From Rhyzopertha dominica (Eukaryota; Arthropoda; Insecta; Coleoptera; Bostrichidae), in NCBI GenBank assembly GCA_025024175.1, contig QCXZ01000064.1:61773325-61837324 (forward strand): a stretch of 64,000 nucleotides of DNA. The letters are read 5' to 3'. Positions 1-10,689 of the stretch are shown piece after piece. Each line of letters opens with the position of its first letter. The stretch's first letter is position 1. Position numbers and translations under genes: made by a program. The notes beneath the pieces are model-generated. The model saw only the letters and a program-made list of their open reading frames with translations. It had not been told where the DNA came from and did not search any database.

Positions 1-1
1 C

Positions 2-211
2 AAGCCCGAGTTTACATACACTGAAGACGATTTTAAAGACATACAAGAGGATGTACTTGAGAAACTACTAGAGAAGGAGGTGGAAGGCTATGAAAAAGAC
101 CTGCAGTGTGAAGTGCTTTCGAGATATCTGTGTATTTCTTGTGGGCAGCCGTATGAAGAAACGACTTTTAACGATAATCTTTGCGACACGTGCATACATG
201 TTTGTGATTGA
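2..211 (+). CDS. 3' end of an unrecognised protein with a C-terminal four-cysteine motif (RPA-interacting-protein-like?)
   Basis: An open frame enters from the left edge and runs 69 codons to a TGA at 209-211. It is an acidic, probably helical stretch (key residues EDD..I...LLEKE...YEK), then CISCG, about 16 residues, then CDTC, a likely small zinc-binding tail. An AATAAA follows near 346, so this is probably the true 3' end. The acidic helix followed by paired CxxC motifs recalls the central and C-terminal parts of RPA-interacting protein, but the second half does not clearly match and I do not assign it. The gene's start lies outside the window, and no intron is seen in this part. Confidence 0.55.
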   Translation, partial: KPEFTYTEDDFKDIQEDVLEKLLEKEVEGYEKDLQCEVLSRYLCISCGQPYEETTFNDNLCDTCIHVCD

Positions 212-302
212 TAATGTGACTACACGGGAACTTATAAATTCTCGTGTTTGTTTTGTGTTTAATTTATTGATGCCTAGATTAAACGTTGACGACGAACTGT
301 GA

Positions 303-1506
303 ATGTTGAGGCACTCTGTATAGGTATTTGTAGCCCACTTTTGATAAAATAAATATTTGATAGTTTCTTGTGGTTGCTGTTGTTTAACCCATACTACCCT
401 TTCAATTTTCTTGAATCGTTATATGCAACTCGACAAGCAGGAAACAGCTTAGTTATAATAACTATATCAAAACCTAAATTCTTAATTTTTTCTGTGAGAT
501 TTTTTTTTTTATATAAAACTATCCTGTAGGGAAATTGCTAGGTTGTTTCGCTCTTTTCCAAGTGAAATTCCATTATATTCAATGGAATTTTATATACAAA
601 ACATATAAAAAAAATATTTAATTTTATGTGACCAATCTTTGCTTTGGGGATGCCATCTACCAAAATTTATACAAGGTAGATTGGCAACACTGTGTGGATG
701 CAAACGCGGTAGTTTTCCCGTTTGTTTAGTAGTTTGAGGTTATTTAACTGAGTTTGAAATTGAAGTGGACGTTTTCATGAGATCCATTTTAATTACTAAA
801 GAAAGGTGAGTTGCGACTATAGTGACGTTACCTAGTTATTTTCTCTGACCAGAATGTAAAACATGGGAAAATCATGCTACATTTTGCTACATTAAAACAT
901 CCAGTACAATATCAAATTTTCAATATCTTGCAAAGCACAGCCCAAAGAGCATGGAACATGTCAGTTTTGTACAGGTTGTACCAATTTCGTTGTAATTGCA
1001 GTAAAGTGTAAACCGCAACTGTCTTAAAAGTTTTCAAAATACCCAGCAATTCCAATGAAACTGAGGCATCCTGTACTCTAAAAGAAAAGTAGCCGAGCTG
1101 CCTACGGCTATGTGTAAAATAGGTAGTAAGTACCATGCATTCTAGATCATATATTTCTGTGACGTATCTAATGCGCAAAAAATTGTCACAAGAATGTGCC
1201 AAATAATTTTAACGGGAGGAAAACAGTAGGAAAGTTCGGCGTGCTGCATTTGGTGCATTTACGTTTCATATGGGCATGCAATATTATGTAGGTACTCACT
1301 GCTTCTACAGTGCATCCTTAAAATTAAACAAAAAGAATACTCCCACGCAAAAGAATCATAGCTACGACTATACCTGCATATTTAGAGATTGTCATTTTCA
1401 GCAATTGTGAGTTAAATGTATATCAGGAAAGGACCCCTTAATTCAGCTACAGAATATGGAGGAAACATTAATTTCCTGTGCACACTTGAAGGACATTATG
1501 TAGGCG
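303..1506 (+). other. Intergenic region, 5' exon and intron of zinc-finger gene 1
   Basis: This holds the 3' flank of the preceding gene and the likely promoter of the zinc-finger gene. The motif GGCAACACTG lies at 683-692, and a strong splice donor (GAAAG|GTGAGT) ends a noncoding exon at 805. The matching acceptor (TTATGTAG|GCG) is at 1501-1503, three bases before the start codon. The intron between them shows nothing coding that I recognise. Confidence 0.4.
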
Positions 1507-2796
1507 ATGCTAAATAAGCTTGACTTTGCTACTGGTCGACAGGAAGAGTGTGAAGTTGAAGAAATGGAGCTTGAAGAGTATGAAATTTGTCAAACTTCAA
1601 AAGAAGATTCCGTTAATAGAGCCAGTGAGCTAGCAGAGCAGCAGGTGCAGTTCGAGAATAATTGCGTTGTCATGTTGAAAAGCCTGCCATTTGTTTGTAC
1701 CGATGGGGGTTTCATGTGTGTTAGTCGGGGTTGTTCTAAATCATTTTTGAATTTGAAGAAATTGGCACAGCATCTGTTAACCAAAGTGCACCAAAGTAAC
1801 AGTTGCAGTTCCAAAGAGCTCAAAAAGTCAAGTAGTTTTGGAAGGCCACCTAAATATAGTTTGTCTCCACACAAATGTAATATATGTAGTAAATCATTTA
1901 ATGGGAAGTCAAAATTAATCATTCATTTAAGGGTACATTCGGGCGAAAAACCTTACAAATGTAATATGTGTGGTAAACCATTTAGAGACACATCAAATTT
2001 AACAGTACATTTAAGGGTACATTCTGGTGAAAAACCTTACAAATGTAATTTGTGTGGTAAATTATTAAGTTCAAAAAGCAATTTAAAGGAACATTTAAGG
2101 ATACATACAGGTGAAAAACCTTACAAATGTAATTTGTGTGGTAAATCATTTAGACTGGATTATATTTTAACACGTCATTTAAGAATACATTCTGGCGAAA
2201 AGTCTTACAATTGCAATTTATGTAGTAAATCATTTACAACTAAAGGTGGCTTAACCAGACATATAAGGATACATACAGGTGAAAAACCTTACAAATGTAA
2301 TTTGTGTGGTAAATTATTTAGTTCAAAAAGCAATTTAAAGGAACATTTAAGGATACATACAGGTGAAAAACCTTACAAATGTAATTTGTGTGGTAAATCA
2401 TTTAGACTGAATTATATTTTAACACGTCATTTAAGAATACATTCTGGCGAAAAGTCTTACAAATGCAATTTATGTAGTAAATCATTTACAACTAAAGATG
2501 ACTTAATCAGACATTTAAGTATACATACAGGTGAAAAACCTTACAAATGTAATTTGTGTGGTAAATCATTTAGGCTGAATTATATTTTAACACGTCATTT
2601 AAGAATACATTCTGGCGAAAAGTCTTACAAATGCAATTTATGTAGTAAATCATTTACAACTAAAAATGACTTAACCAGACATTTTAGTATACATACAGGT
2701 GAAAAACCTTACAAATGTAATTTGTGTGGTAAATCATTTAGGCTGAATTATATTTTAACACGTCATTTAAGAATACATTCTGGCGAAAAGCCTTAA
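1507..2796 (+). CDS. C2H2 zinc-finger protein 1, array cut by a premature stop
   Basis: A 429-residue protein, probably a nuclear DNA-binding factor. Residues ~1-50 are acidic. A divergent finger-like motif (C..C then H..H) lies at ~71-98, inside a block shared with the zinc-finger paralogue at 5389. From residue ~121 to the end run 11 uninterrupted canonical C2H2 fingers with a 28-residue period and TGEKP/SGEKP/SGEKS linkers. The start follows a splice acceptor directly. The frame ends at TAA (2794-2796) exactly where every other linker has the tyrosine codon TAC, and three more fingers stay open beyond it, so the stop looks like a recent C-to-A change. Fingers recur as two- and three-finger blocks (contact segments [27 protein letters not shown]), which indicates recent tandem duplication. 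The truncated protein may still work, because 11 fingers remain. Confidence 0.85.
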   Translation: MLNKLDFATGRQEECEVEEMELEEYEICQTSKEDSVNRASELAEQQVQFENNCVVMLKSLPFVCTDGGFMCVSRGCSKSFLNLKKLAQHLLTKVHQSNSCSSKELKKSSSFGRPPKYSLSPHKCNICSKSFNGKSKLIIHLRVHSGEKPYKCNMCGKPFRDTSNLTVHLRVHSGEKPYKCNLCGKLLSSKSNLKEHLRIHTGEKPYKCNLCGKSFRLDYILTRHLRIHSGEKSYNCNLCSKSFTTKGGLTRHIRIHTGEKPYKCNLCGKLFSSKSNLKEHLRIHTGEKPYKCNLCGKSFRLNYILTRHLRIHSGEKSYKCNLCSKSFTTKDDLIRHLSIHTGEKPYKCNLCGKSFRLNYILTRHLRIHSGEKSYKCNLCSKSFTTKNDLTRHFSIHTGEKPYKCNLCGKSFRLNYILTRHLRIHSGEKP

Positions 2797-3060
<264 letters not shown>

Positions 3061-3180
3061 TGTTGTAAATTGCTGTCAGAAGGAATATTTATCGTCACTT
3101 TTAAAAATACATTCTAGTGATAAATCTTCTAGTGTTAAGCCATACAAATGCAATTTAATAGAATACTTAAGAATTCATTG

Positions 3181-5388
3181 ATCTCATCAAGAACCTAACT
3201 ACTTTGCAGATCACTTCATGCACATCTTTTCTTTGTTTACCAAACAGATAGAAAAATAATAAATGTCAATACAACCCTTTGTTGCGCAGAATGTCTTTAC
3301 TTTTGCTTCCTAAATCTATGCTTAAGAAATTCATACTCTCCAAAGTGAATTTTCAAACTAATTTTTCTTGATGAATCATTACAACACATTTTCTTGTTAG
3401 ACCTAAAAGATTGTTTTATTCTTTTATTATTTAAGTAAAGTAAGGGTACTTTTTGTGTATTTATAAATATGTAGTTATTTGTATAAAATAAATCTTTGAA
3501 ATAGATTTTTCGTTTGTTTTATTAAACATAATCAAATAAATAAAAATATTGAATTTTTTTATTAATTTTTGCCTTAAACATTCTGGCAACAGTGTTGCTA
3601 ACTTCCATTTCTGCCTCTATAACCTCACAACTGATTTGTATGTTGTTTACTAGAAAGTTACAAACGACAGCTTACAGTGTAAGATTTAAGTTATGGTAAT
3701 ATTTTATTATTTAAAAGAGTAAATAACGTGTTTTTTCTTATTAATGAAGGTGAGTGTTTGTTATACATAGTAGTTGATCTTATTATTGTCTGCTAACACA
3801 TCTAGATATCCTTTATTGAAATGTTCAGCAACATTAGGCACTAATGCAACAAAATTTTACCAAATTTTTTTTTTTTCTTGGAGGAAGTTAAATACATAGG
3901 TGTCTATTGTAAGATTAATATTTTTAGCAGTTACCGATGAGATATCCAAAAAAACAGNTGAGCATCACATTAGCATATGCTAGCTTTTTTTACCCACAAC
4001 TAACTTTTAACTGTTTTCATTTGAACTTCAATCAAATCGATGTATTGACATGGAAAAATTGCAAATTTTATTTTTAGTTTGGACAAATATATTGAAATAT
4101 TTTTTCGTGGCTACTGATAACTCCAATAAGGCTATCGAACAAACGATTCGGAAGCATCCCTGTTTCAAATTCTTATGGATTGCCGATAGGGGGCGCCAGA
4201 TGTTAAAAGTATGATATTTTTTTAGTAAGTTAGCCACAATTTCTTGTTTACTGGGTAAACGTTAGGTTTTATTTTCATTTCAAGTAATAAATCTACAAAT
4301 ACCAACCACCAAGCTTATCATCATAATTAGAACACGAAATTAACACATATTAAATAATCCTATGTCATGTCTTCCCACACATGATCATTATACCGGGTCA
4401 CTACATACAATGTATGGAACCAGCGATTGGAGTGATAGAATGCCCACCACATTCCCCTGATCTGACGCCGCTTGATTTTTCCTGTGAGGGTATATGAAAA
4501 ATCATATTTATGATGAACGGCCACATAATGTGGTAGATTTAAATGGACAAGTCAGGGCAGAAATTCAAAACTTAGCTCCAAGTATACTACAGAGAACATA
4601 AGAAAACTTATTCGTGGCTGCATTACTGCCAGGAAGTAAATGGGGAACATTTTGAGCATTTTCTGTAATATAAATCTGAAAAATACTGCATTTTTCACGG
4701 AATCATGATTTTCTATTTTACTTTTGGGATATTCGATTCGCACTAAATTGATCAAACTAGAAAAATGGTAATTAATACCTGGCTTTTTTATCCATTTTAG
4801 CAATAAAGAAAATTGTTTTCATTCTTTGTCTGGCTCAATTATTGTATTTACACTTTCTTCAACTCAGAAGCAATAAACTGTACAAGTGTGATACATTTTT
4901 GAAATCAAGAAAAAATAGCCTTTTCCCATAAAAAAAAATGCAACTTGCGCCCATATCTCAGAAACGAGAGCTGACTCACTGAATATGATGACAAAAAAAA
5001 AGAATAAAAAATGTAAAAATCATATCTTGTAAATTATCGCCATCTACCAGTGACATTTGGAACCTCTATCCATCCTCTTTCTATTGAGGGCCACTTTTGT
5101 TATATGACAGATGGCAAAGATCGTTATCCTTGAGTGGAGTTATCTGTAGTTATGGTGCTGAAGTAATAAAGAATATAGATAAGTCGATTAAACGGTACAG
5201 AAGATGATTAATTGATAGCTTTTTTTCACATTAAATATGAAATCAGGCTTTCTTACAAACGTGTAGTGATATTTATGTTATCTGTTGGTTTCAGCAGTCA
5301 CTGGTGAAATATGAATAGACAAGCGTGCATCAGAAAACTTCACTAAAACTGTGCTATAGACGAAGAGAAGACATCAGACAGGAGCAGA
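3181..5388 (+). other. Intergenic region, 5' exon and intron of zinc-finger gene 2
   Basis: AATAAA near 3487 may end gene 1 transcripts. A promoter-like stretch follows around 3585-3749, with GGCAACAGTGTTGC at 3585-3598 and a splice donor (GAAG|GTGAGT) after 3749. The matching acceptor (GGTTTCAG) ends at 5294. The intron contains a transposase fossil (listed separately), and a short upstream ORF of 12 codons starts just before the main start codon of gene 2. Confidence 0.4.
4390..4670 (+). pseudogene. Fossil C-terminus of a DD41D mariner-type transposase
   Basis: Broken frames preserve ECPPHSPDLTPLDF, the third-catalytic-Asp motif, then a helical stretch (VVDLNGQVRAEIQNLAPS) and, after a frameshift, a terminal GEHFEHFL followed by a stop. 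The order and wording match the C-termini of the elements at 34579 and 42069 in this window. Only the last third survives, and no terminal repeats were found. It lies in the first intron of zinc-finger gene 2. Confidence 0.7.
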
Positions 5389-7065
5389 ATGTCGGAGCTG
5401 CGGTTAGAAAATAATTGTGTCGTGAAGGTGAATAGACTGCCATTCATTTGTTTAAATAGGGGATTTTTATGCAGTAACCAGGGCTGTCGCAAAAGGTTTT
5501 CTGATATGAAGCAATTGGCACGCCATTTATTAAGCCACAAATCAAACGAAAAAAGCTCAACATCTAATGCAGTTATCCATCAAGAGCGAAATGGACATGG
5601 CATGGAGGCGTTTCAGTGTAATTTGTGTACTAAATCGTTTAGATTTAGATCACGGTTCATACAGCATTTCAGATCTCATTCTGGTGAGACACCTTATAAG
5701 TGTAATTTGTGCGAAAAATCGTTTACGAGACAATCAACTTTAACAGTACATTTAAGGACCCATTCTGATGAGAAGCCGCACAAATGTCATAAGTGTAGTA
5801 TGGCATTCAGGGAACGTTGCTATTTAGCTAAACATTTAAGAAACCATGCTGGTGAAAAAAAGTTCAAATGTCATCTTTGTAGTAAATCATTTATTGACAA
5901 TTATGGCTTAAAAAGACATCTAATTAGTCATTCTAGTGAGAAATCCTATGAGTGTAAATTGTGCATGAAATCATTTAAGGATAATTCATATTTAATAGCA
6001 CATAATTCAAGGGTCCATCCTGAGGAGAAACCCTACAAGTGTAAGTTTTGTAAGAAATCGTTTTTAACAAATGAATTACTAACAAATCATATAAAATACC
6101 ATTCTATTGACAAGCCGCATAAATGTAATATATGTGGTAGATCATTTATTACCAATTCGCTTTTAAGACGACATTTAATAATACATTCCGATAGAAAACT
6201 TTACAAATGTACGTTGTGTGATAAGTCATTTGTTTGCAATTCCAATCTAATGACACATTTAAATACCCACACTGGAGAGAAACGTTTCAAGTGTAATATA
6301 TGCGATAAATCATACGGTACGAATTCGACATTAGCAAAGCATTTAAAGATCCATACAGGTGAAAGAGATTATAAGTGTAATATATGTAGTAAATCGTTCC
6401 ATCAAAAATCATATCTAGGCATACACCTAAAGATCCATACGGGTGAAAAACCTTACAAATGCAATCTGTGCAGCAAATCTTATGGATTTAGTTCTCTGCT
6501 AAGAGATCATCAAAAAGTCTTCCACTCCAGTGAGAAACCTTATAAATGCCAATTGTGTGACAAATTTTATACAGACAGATCAGCTTTGGCCAAACATTTA
6601 AGGACCCACGACGGTAAAAAGGCTTACAAATGTAATGTATGTGGCAAATCATATCCATACCGTGAAAGTTTAAGATCACATTCGAGGTCCCATACCGGTG
6701 AAAAACCTTACGAGTGTCGTTTGTGCAGCAAATCATACGCGCACCTGTCAAGTTACCTGTCGCACTTGCGGGCCCACTCTGGAGAGAAACCTTTCAAGTG
6801 CAATTCATGCGACAAGTCATTTGCAAGAAATGCTGGTTTAGTACAACATACAAAGGTACACACGGGTGAGAGACCTTACACCTGTGATGTATGCGATAAA
6901 TCGTTTACTACTCGTTGTTATTTGACAGTACACCAGAGGATCCATTCTGGCGAGAAACCTTACAAATGTAATATATGCGATAAAGCATTTATTAGTAATC
7001 AGAGATTAACGGAACATCTAAAGGTGCATTCTCGCAAGCTTAAAAACATAGATCTACAGATTTGA
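5389..7065 (+). CDS. C2H2 zinc-finger protein 2 (paralogue of protein 1)
   Basis: A 558-residue intact protein. Residues 1-45 carry the block shared with protein 1 (ENNCVV, LPF.C, GF.C....C.K.F, LA.HLL). From residue ~75 to ~551 run 17 C2H2 fingers, nearly all at 28-residue spacing, with two one-residue insertions before the last histidine (RVHP and VFHS). Linkers vary (TGEKP, SSEKS, SDRKL), and every finger has a different contact segment, so this array is older and more diverged than its neighbour. Probable role: sequence-specific nuclear DNA binding. There is no KRAB, BTB or ZAD domain; the N-terminal block is not a family I can name. The CDS is a single exon behind a noncoding first exon. 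Confidence 0.9.
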   Translation: MSELRLENNCVVKVNRLPFICLNRGFLCSNQGCRKRFSDMKQLARHLLSHKSNEKSSTSNAVIHQERNGHGMEAFQCNLCTKSFRFRSRFIQHFRSHSGETPYKCNLCEKSFTRQSTLTVHLRTHSDEKPHKCHKCSMAFRERCYLAKHLRNHAGEKKFKCHLCSKSFIDNYGLKRHLISHSSEKSYECKLCMKSFKDNSYLIAHNSRVHPEEKPYKCKFCKKSFLTNELLTNHIKYHSIDKPHKCNICGRSFITNSLLRRHLIIHSDRKLYKCTLCDKSFVCNSNLMTHLNTHTGEKRFKCNICDKSYGTNSTLAKHLKIHTGERDYKCNICSKSFHQKSYLGIHLKIHTGEKPYKCNLCSKSYGFSSLLRDHQKVFHSSEKPYKCQLCDKFYTDRSALAKHLRTHDGKKAYKCNVCGKSYPYRESLRSHSRSHTGEKPYECRLCSKSYAHLSSYLSHLRAHSGEKPFKCNSCDKSFARNAGLVQHTKVHTGERPYTCDVCDKSFTTRCYLTVHQRIHSGEKPYKCNICDKAFISNQRLTEHLKVHSRKLKNIDLQI

Positions 7066-8790
7066 GGTCATCTTGATGCGCTGATTACGAATATGTTTTT
7101 CTCCATTATGCCTAGTTTTAGTATAGGAAAAAATTGTAAAAAAAGGCCTTAGAAAAATGTATGTACGGATAATAGACACACTCCAAATTCCTTTTAATCT
7201 TTTTTTCATGTAAGCTATTTTTTATGGGCAAAATAAGGGGTGCAATAACCAAAATTCATAAAAGTGTAGGCTAAAAATAGACCTCGCAATTAGCTATTAT
7301 TTTAGCAAAAAAATATTAAGTATATTGGCTTGACAAATACCTTAGGCTCCAGCTAAACCTTTTATCTTCCAAATAAGCATTCATTTATCCGTAAATATTC
7401 AGTAGTTTTTTGGTGGGGCAAGTAGTAAGCTGAATTGGACCATTATACTTACTGTATTCCTTGGTCTTCATAACTCTGACAGTCTAACAATTTTGTGGTA
7501 GAAGCTAAGTTCATATTTTACAATTAAATTAATTCTCCATTGAATTTTATTAAATTTGACGACCTGCAGGTCATGTCTAATAATTGAAAAATGTTGAGCT
7601 ATGCACCTGTTTCACTCATTTTACTGCTGCGAACACAGTTATTGGATGGGGGTGTTCAATAACTGCACTGTGGCGTCCAAATACTATCAAGAATGTTTTT
7701 ATATTAAATATACCACAGATGAGATGCTGAAATGTTAATGTGGTAAGAAGTAAAATCTCTTATTCGCAAAAAGATGACATTAAAGATAAAATTAAATTAT
7801 AGCATCCCGTCAAAAAAAGATCGTTTAGTTTTTCACTATTTTTGCCTGCATCTGATTTCTTTGCAGCACCTTAGATAGAATGCTATGCAATGTTCTTTGC
7901 TGTTTCTTTAAATATTAGTTTAATAAGTATGTCTCTCTTAGATTTATGTATTATTTTTTATCGTTTTCTGGGGTGGTACAGAACAGAAGTATTATTCTAG
8001 TAATGATACATTCTGAGTACTTACCTTTCTCAGTTTCCCAATTAAATTAAATTTGTTGTATATACCTGTTTAGCAAAAAATTATGTAAACTAGAATAAAA
8101 TTATTATTATATGCTTTCTTAGCAGTTTATATTAAGTGTAAAATTCCTGTATCCAAAACTTTGGATATCAAATCAAAAGTGATGATAAAGTATGTTGATA
8201 TTAAATGTAAATTGTTATTTTTAAATATATTTTTGAAATGAGAATCTTCAGTTGTTTTATTAAAGGTCCTTTAATATGAAGCATAAAACAGGTAGGTATG
8301 TTACATAGTATCCAAAAACGCTAAAAGATTTACACAAGTACAAATTATATATACAAGGTGTCACTCCAAGGTCTGTAACTGTTTTTTGAACTTTGACGCT
8401 GTCATTTGAAGTTACGCTACAGGCTACAAAATCAATTGGCTCTTGTGGTTACGTTTTATCTTTCGCTGTTTGATCAATCAAAAGACATTTATAGAGAAAA
8501 TACCTTTCAAAGTTACACTAAACCAATTCTCCATTTCAATATTATAGTAAAATTAATAACTGGCTGCTTATAAACATAAACAAATTCTCAACATTATTTT
8601 TAAAGNCANTAAGATTATGTTTAGGGTACCGACTGACCACAAATCACAACGTAGCACATGCTTTTAGTTACAATGATTCGTTGTAACTCGGTCATTAAAT
8701 ATAAGTAAAACAAGACATAAAGGTAACAAATTTATTTTTACCTCTAATTTTCCACTTTTTTATATTAAATTAACACAGGCATATACAACT
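7066..8790. other. Convergent intergenic region between zinc-finger gene 2 and RpL23
   Basis: AT-rich with no ORF of note. It holds the 3' untranslated regions of both neighbours. An AATAAA on the minus strand (TTTATT near 8732) suits RpL23. A short stretch near 8352 (ACAAGGTGTCACTCC) resembles one end of a Tc1/mariner-type inverted repeat, but no partner was found. Confidence 0.35.
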
Positions 8791-9441
8791 TCAGGCGATA
8801 CTGCTTGCATTCGACGCTATCCTCGGCCATAAGTCTGCGCATTCCTTAGCCACCGGTCCTGTTATAGCCGAACCTTTCATTTCGCCCTTGTTGTTCACTA
8901 TGACACCTGCGTTATCCTCGAAGTAGATGAAAACGCCATCCTTCCTGCGGAACGGCTTCCGTTGCCTGATCACGACCGCCGGCATGACCTTTTTACGCAG
9001 CTCTGGCTTTCCCTTCTTGACAGTAGCTACGATCATGTCTCCGGAGCCAGCAGCGGGAAGACGATTGAGGCGACCGCCTATACCCTGCACGGCAATGACA
9101 TACAGGTTCTTCGCACCTAAAATTAGTGCCACAGAATAAGTTTACATTTTGATATGGGATAATACTTGACTTACCAGTGTTGTCGGCGCAGTTAATTACT
9201 GCCCCTACGGGCAAACCCAGGGAAATCCTGAATTTCGCTCCCGCAGAACCACCACGTCCTGGAACAACATAATGTTAACCTCAAACTACAAAAAATATGA
9301 AAACAATAGATGCCGAGGGATATAGGTCGATAAATACACAATCGAACATTGTGGAACACAAAACTTATGCGATGACTTCAAAAACAGCAAAGATGAATGA
9401 GAATTTTATGGATTTTCGATCTACGCACCTCTTTTAGACAT
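8791..9441 (-). CDS. RpL23: 60S ribosomal protein L23 (uL14), three exons
   Basis: Exons 9429-9441 (ATG plus 13 nt in all), 9175-9258 and 8791-9116 join in phase to exactly 140 codons plus TGA, the normal length of this protein. Recognisable segments are [68 protein letters not shown] and the C-terminal [16 protein letters not shown]. uL14 sits at the subunit interface of the large ribosomal subunit. All splice sites are GT-AG (GAG|GTGCGT, CTG|GTAAGT). The gene diverges from the transcript starting near 9835, with ~390 bp between start codons. A pyrimidine-rich stretch (TTTCTCTAACC) just upstream could be the TOP-type start of a ribosomal-protein mRNA. Confidence 0.97.
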
Positions 9442-9834
9442 TTTGGCAGGTTAGACGGTTAGAGAAATGATTAGCGATCAAAGCGCCGCCTACGAAACAA
9501 GCGGTGTTGCCAACGTTGCCATTAAGGATCACTGCTTGAATGCTTGATGCATTTGTTATTACTATTCGTAATACTCGTAACTCAATAAAGAAATATTTCA
9601 ACAATTAATTTCATGCGTCTGATTACTATTAATTATCTTGCATTTTAATATTCCTTAATTATTTATTGCACTAATTTACGACGTTATCAGATTGAGCGGC
9701 TGAATTTAAATTTTAGCCATCGTAAATCAAATCGCCACATTATGCCATTGTGCTGCCAAACAATGTTAACCAAATTGTCGTTTTTCGAATACAAAACAAT
9801 AATGTGCTAACGCTCGGTATTAAATTAACCGAAA
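9442..9834. promoter_or_regulatory. Divergent promoter region of RpL23 and the 9835/metaxin-2 unit
   Basis: 393 bp separate the two start codons. It carries GCGGTGTTGCCAACGTTGCC at 9501-9520, related on the opposite strand to the GGCAACACTG motif seen upstream of zinc-finger gene 1. No TATA box is obvious. The head-to-head arrangement of a ribosomal-protein gene and a mitochondrial-protein unit suggests a shared housekeeping promoter; that is inference. Confidence 0.45.
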
Positions 9835-10565
9835 ATGGCTTCAGAAACGGACGTCACGGATATAAGCGAAGAACTCAGTTTTGATCCCCCTCGACAAACG
9901 GAAAACCTGGCGATAAATACGTTTCTAAACTTTTTACCCACTTCGATTTTTGACTATTCGTTAACGCTACTCATAAGATTCAGGGAGGCAGTTAGATATC
10001 TTCGACGAGGACCGTTGAATAATCTTAACTTGGGTTTGTTTGATACTTGCGCTAAATATCAGTTTATGTACTGAAACTTATTTCGAACTTTTCAGTTAAT
10101 GTTTCACGGGATGAATCCGAACCAAATGGCAAAAAGAAGTTCCGGCAGGTAAGAGTTAAACTTTGTATTGAATGTAGAAGTGTACGTTCTATATTCAAAG
10201 GTGTTATATATGTACATTTGCACCGACCGTAATCTCAGGAAATCCCGAAATTTGGTCTTAATAAATTCATCAAGAACATTGAAATTCATCAGTAATTATT
10301 TTTACGTTAATTTAAAGGGCTGAGAGAATGATTCCTTTTTCTTGGACACGTGTAAAAAAATCGGCAACGCTGTACGTAATAGTGTACCGTATACACGTTA
10401 GTCAGATCTTTGTGAAACCTGAAAAGAAAGGACCCGTATTTCGAGATTTGTTGAGAATTACCAATATCGTTTATTATTTGTTTTGCTTGCAGATATCTCA
10501 AAGGAAATCATCAATGCACAGCTCAAGTACTAATGCAATTATGAGTGTTTTGAACTGCTCACTTT
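9835..10565 (+). CDS. Unrecognised spliced reading frame upstream of metaxin-2
   Basis: An ATG at 9835 opens a frame that can be assembled from exons 9835-10033, 10096-10148 and 10493-10565, using donors TTGG|GTTTGT, CAG|GTAAGA and CTTT|GTAAGT and acceptors TTTCAG and TTGCAG. The product starts MASETDVTDISEEL, is acidic at first, then hydrophobic (FLNFLPTSIFDYSLTLL), then basic and serine-rich (KSSMHSSSTN). I do not recognise the family. Unspliced, the last exon would stop at TAG 10630-10632. Spliced to the acceptor at 10631-10633 (TTTAG|CTGTC), it runs in frame into the metaxin-2 start. It may be a separate small gene, an N-terminal extension of metaxin-2, or partly 5' leader. The first donor is weak. 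Confidence 0.4.
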
Positions 10566-10689
10566 GTAAGTATACGCTCAATTTGGCAACTAGGCTTTCA
10601 AACTTGTGTTGTCTCTTGTCAAAGTCAATTTAGCTGTCATTCGCACATGTTATAAACTCCACTCATTGATTAATAACAAATTTGTAAAA

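Noticed and set aside
912..1202. 96-codon minus-strand ORF upstream of zinc-finger gene 1
   Set aside because: No family resemblance or splice context, and it lies in the likely intron of the zinc-finger gene.
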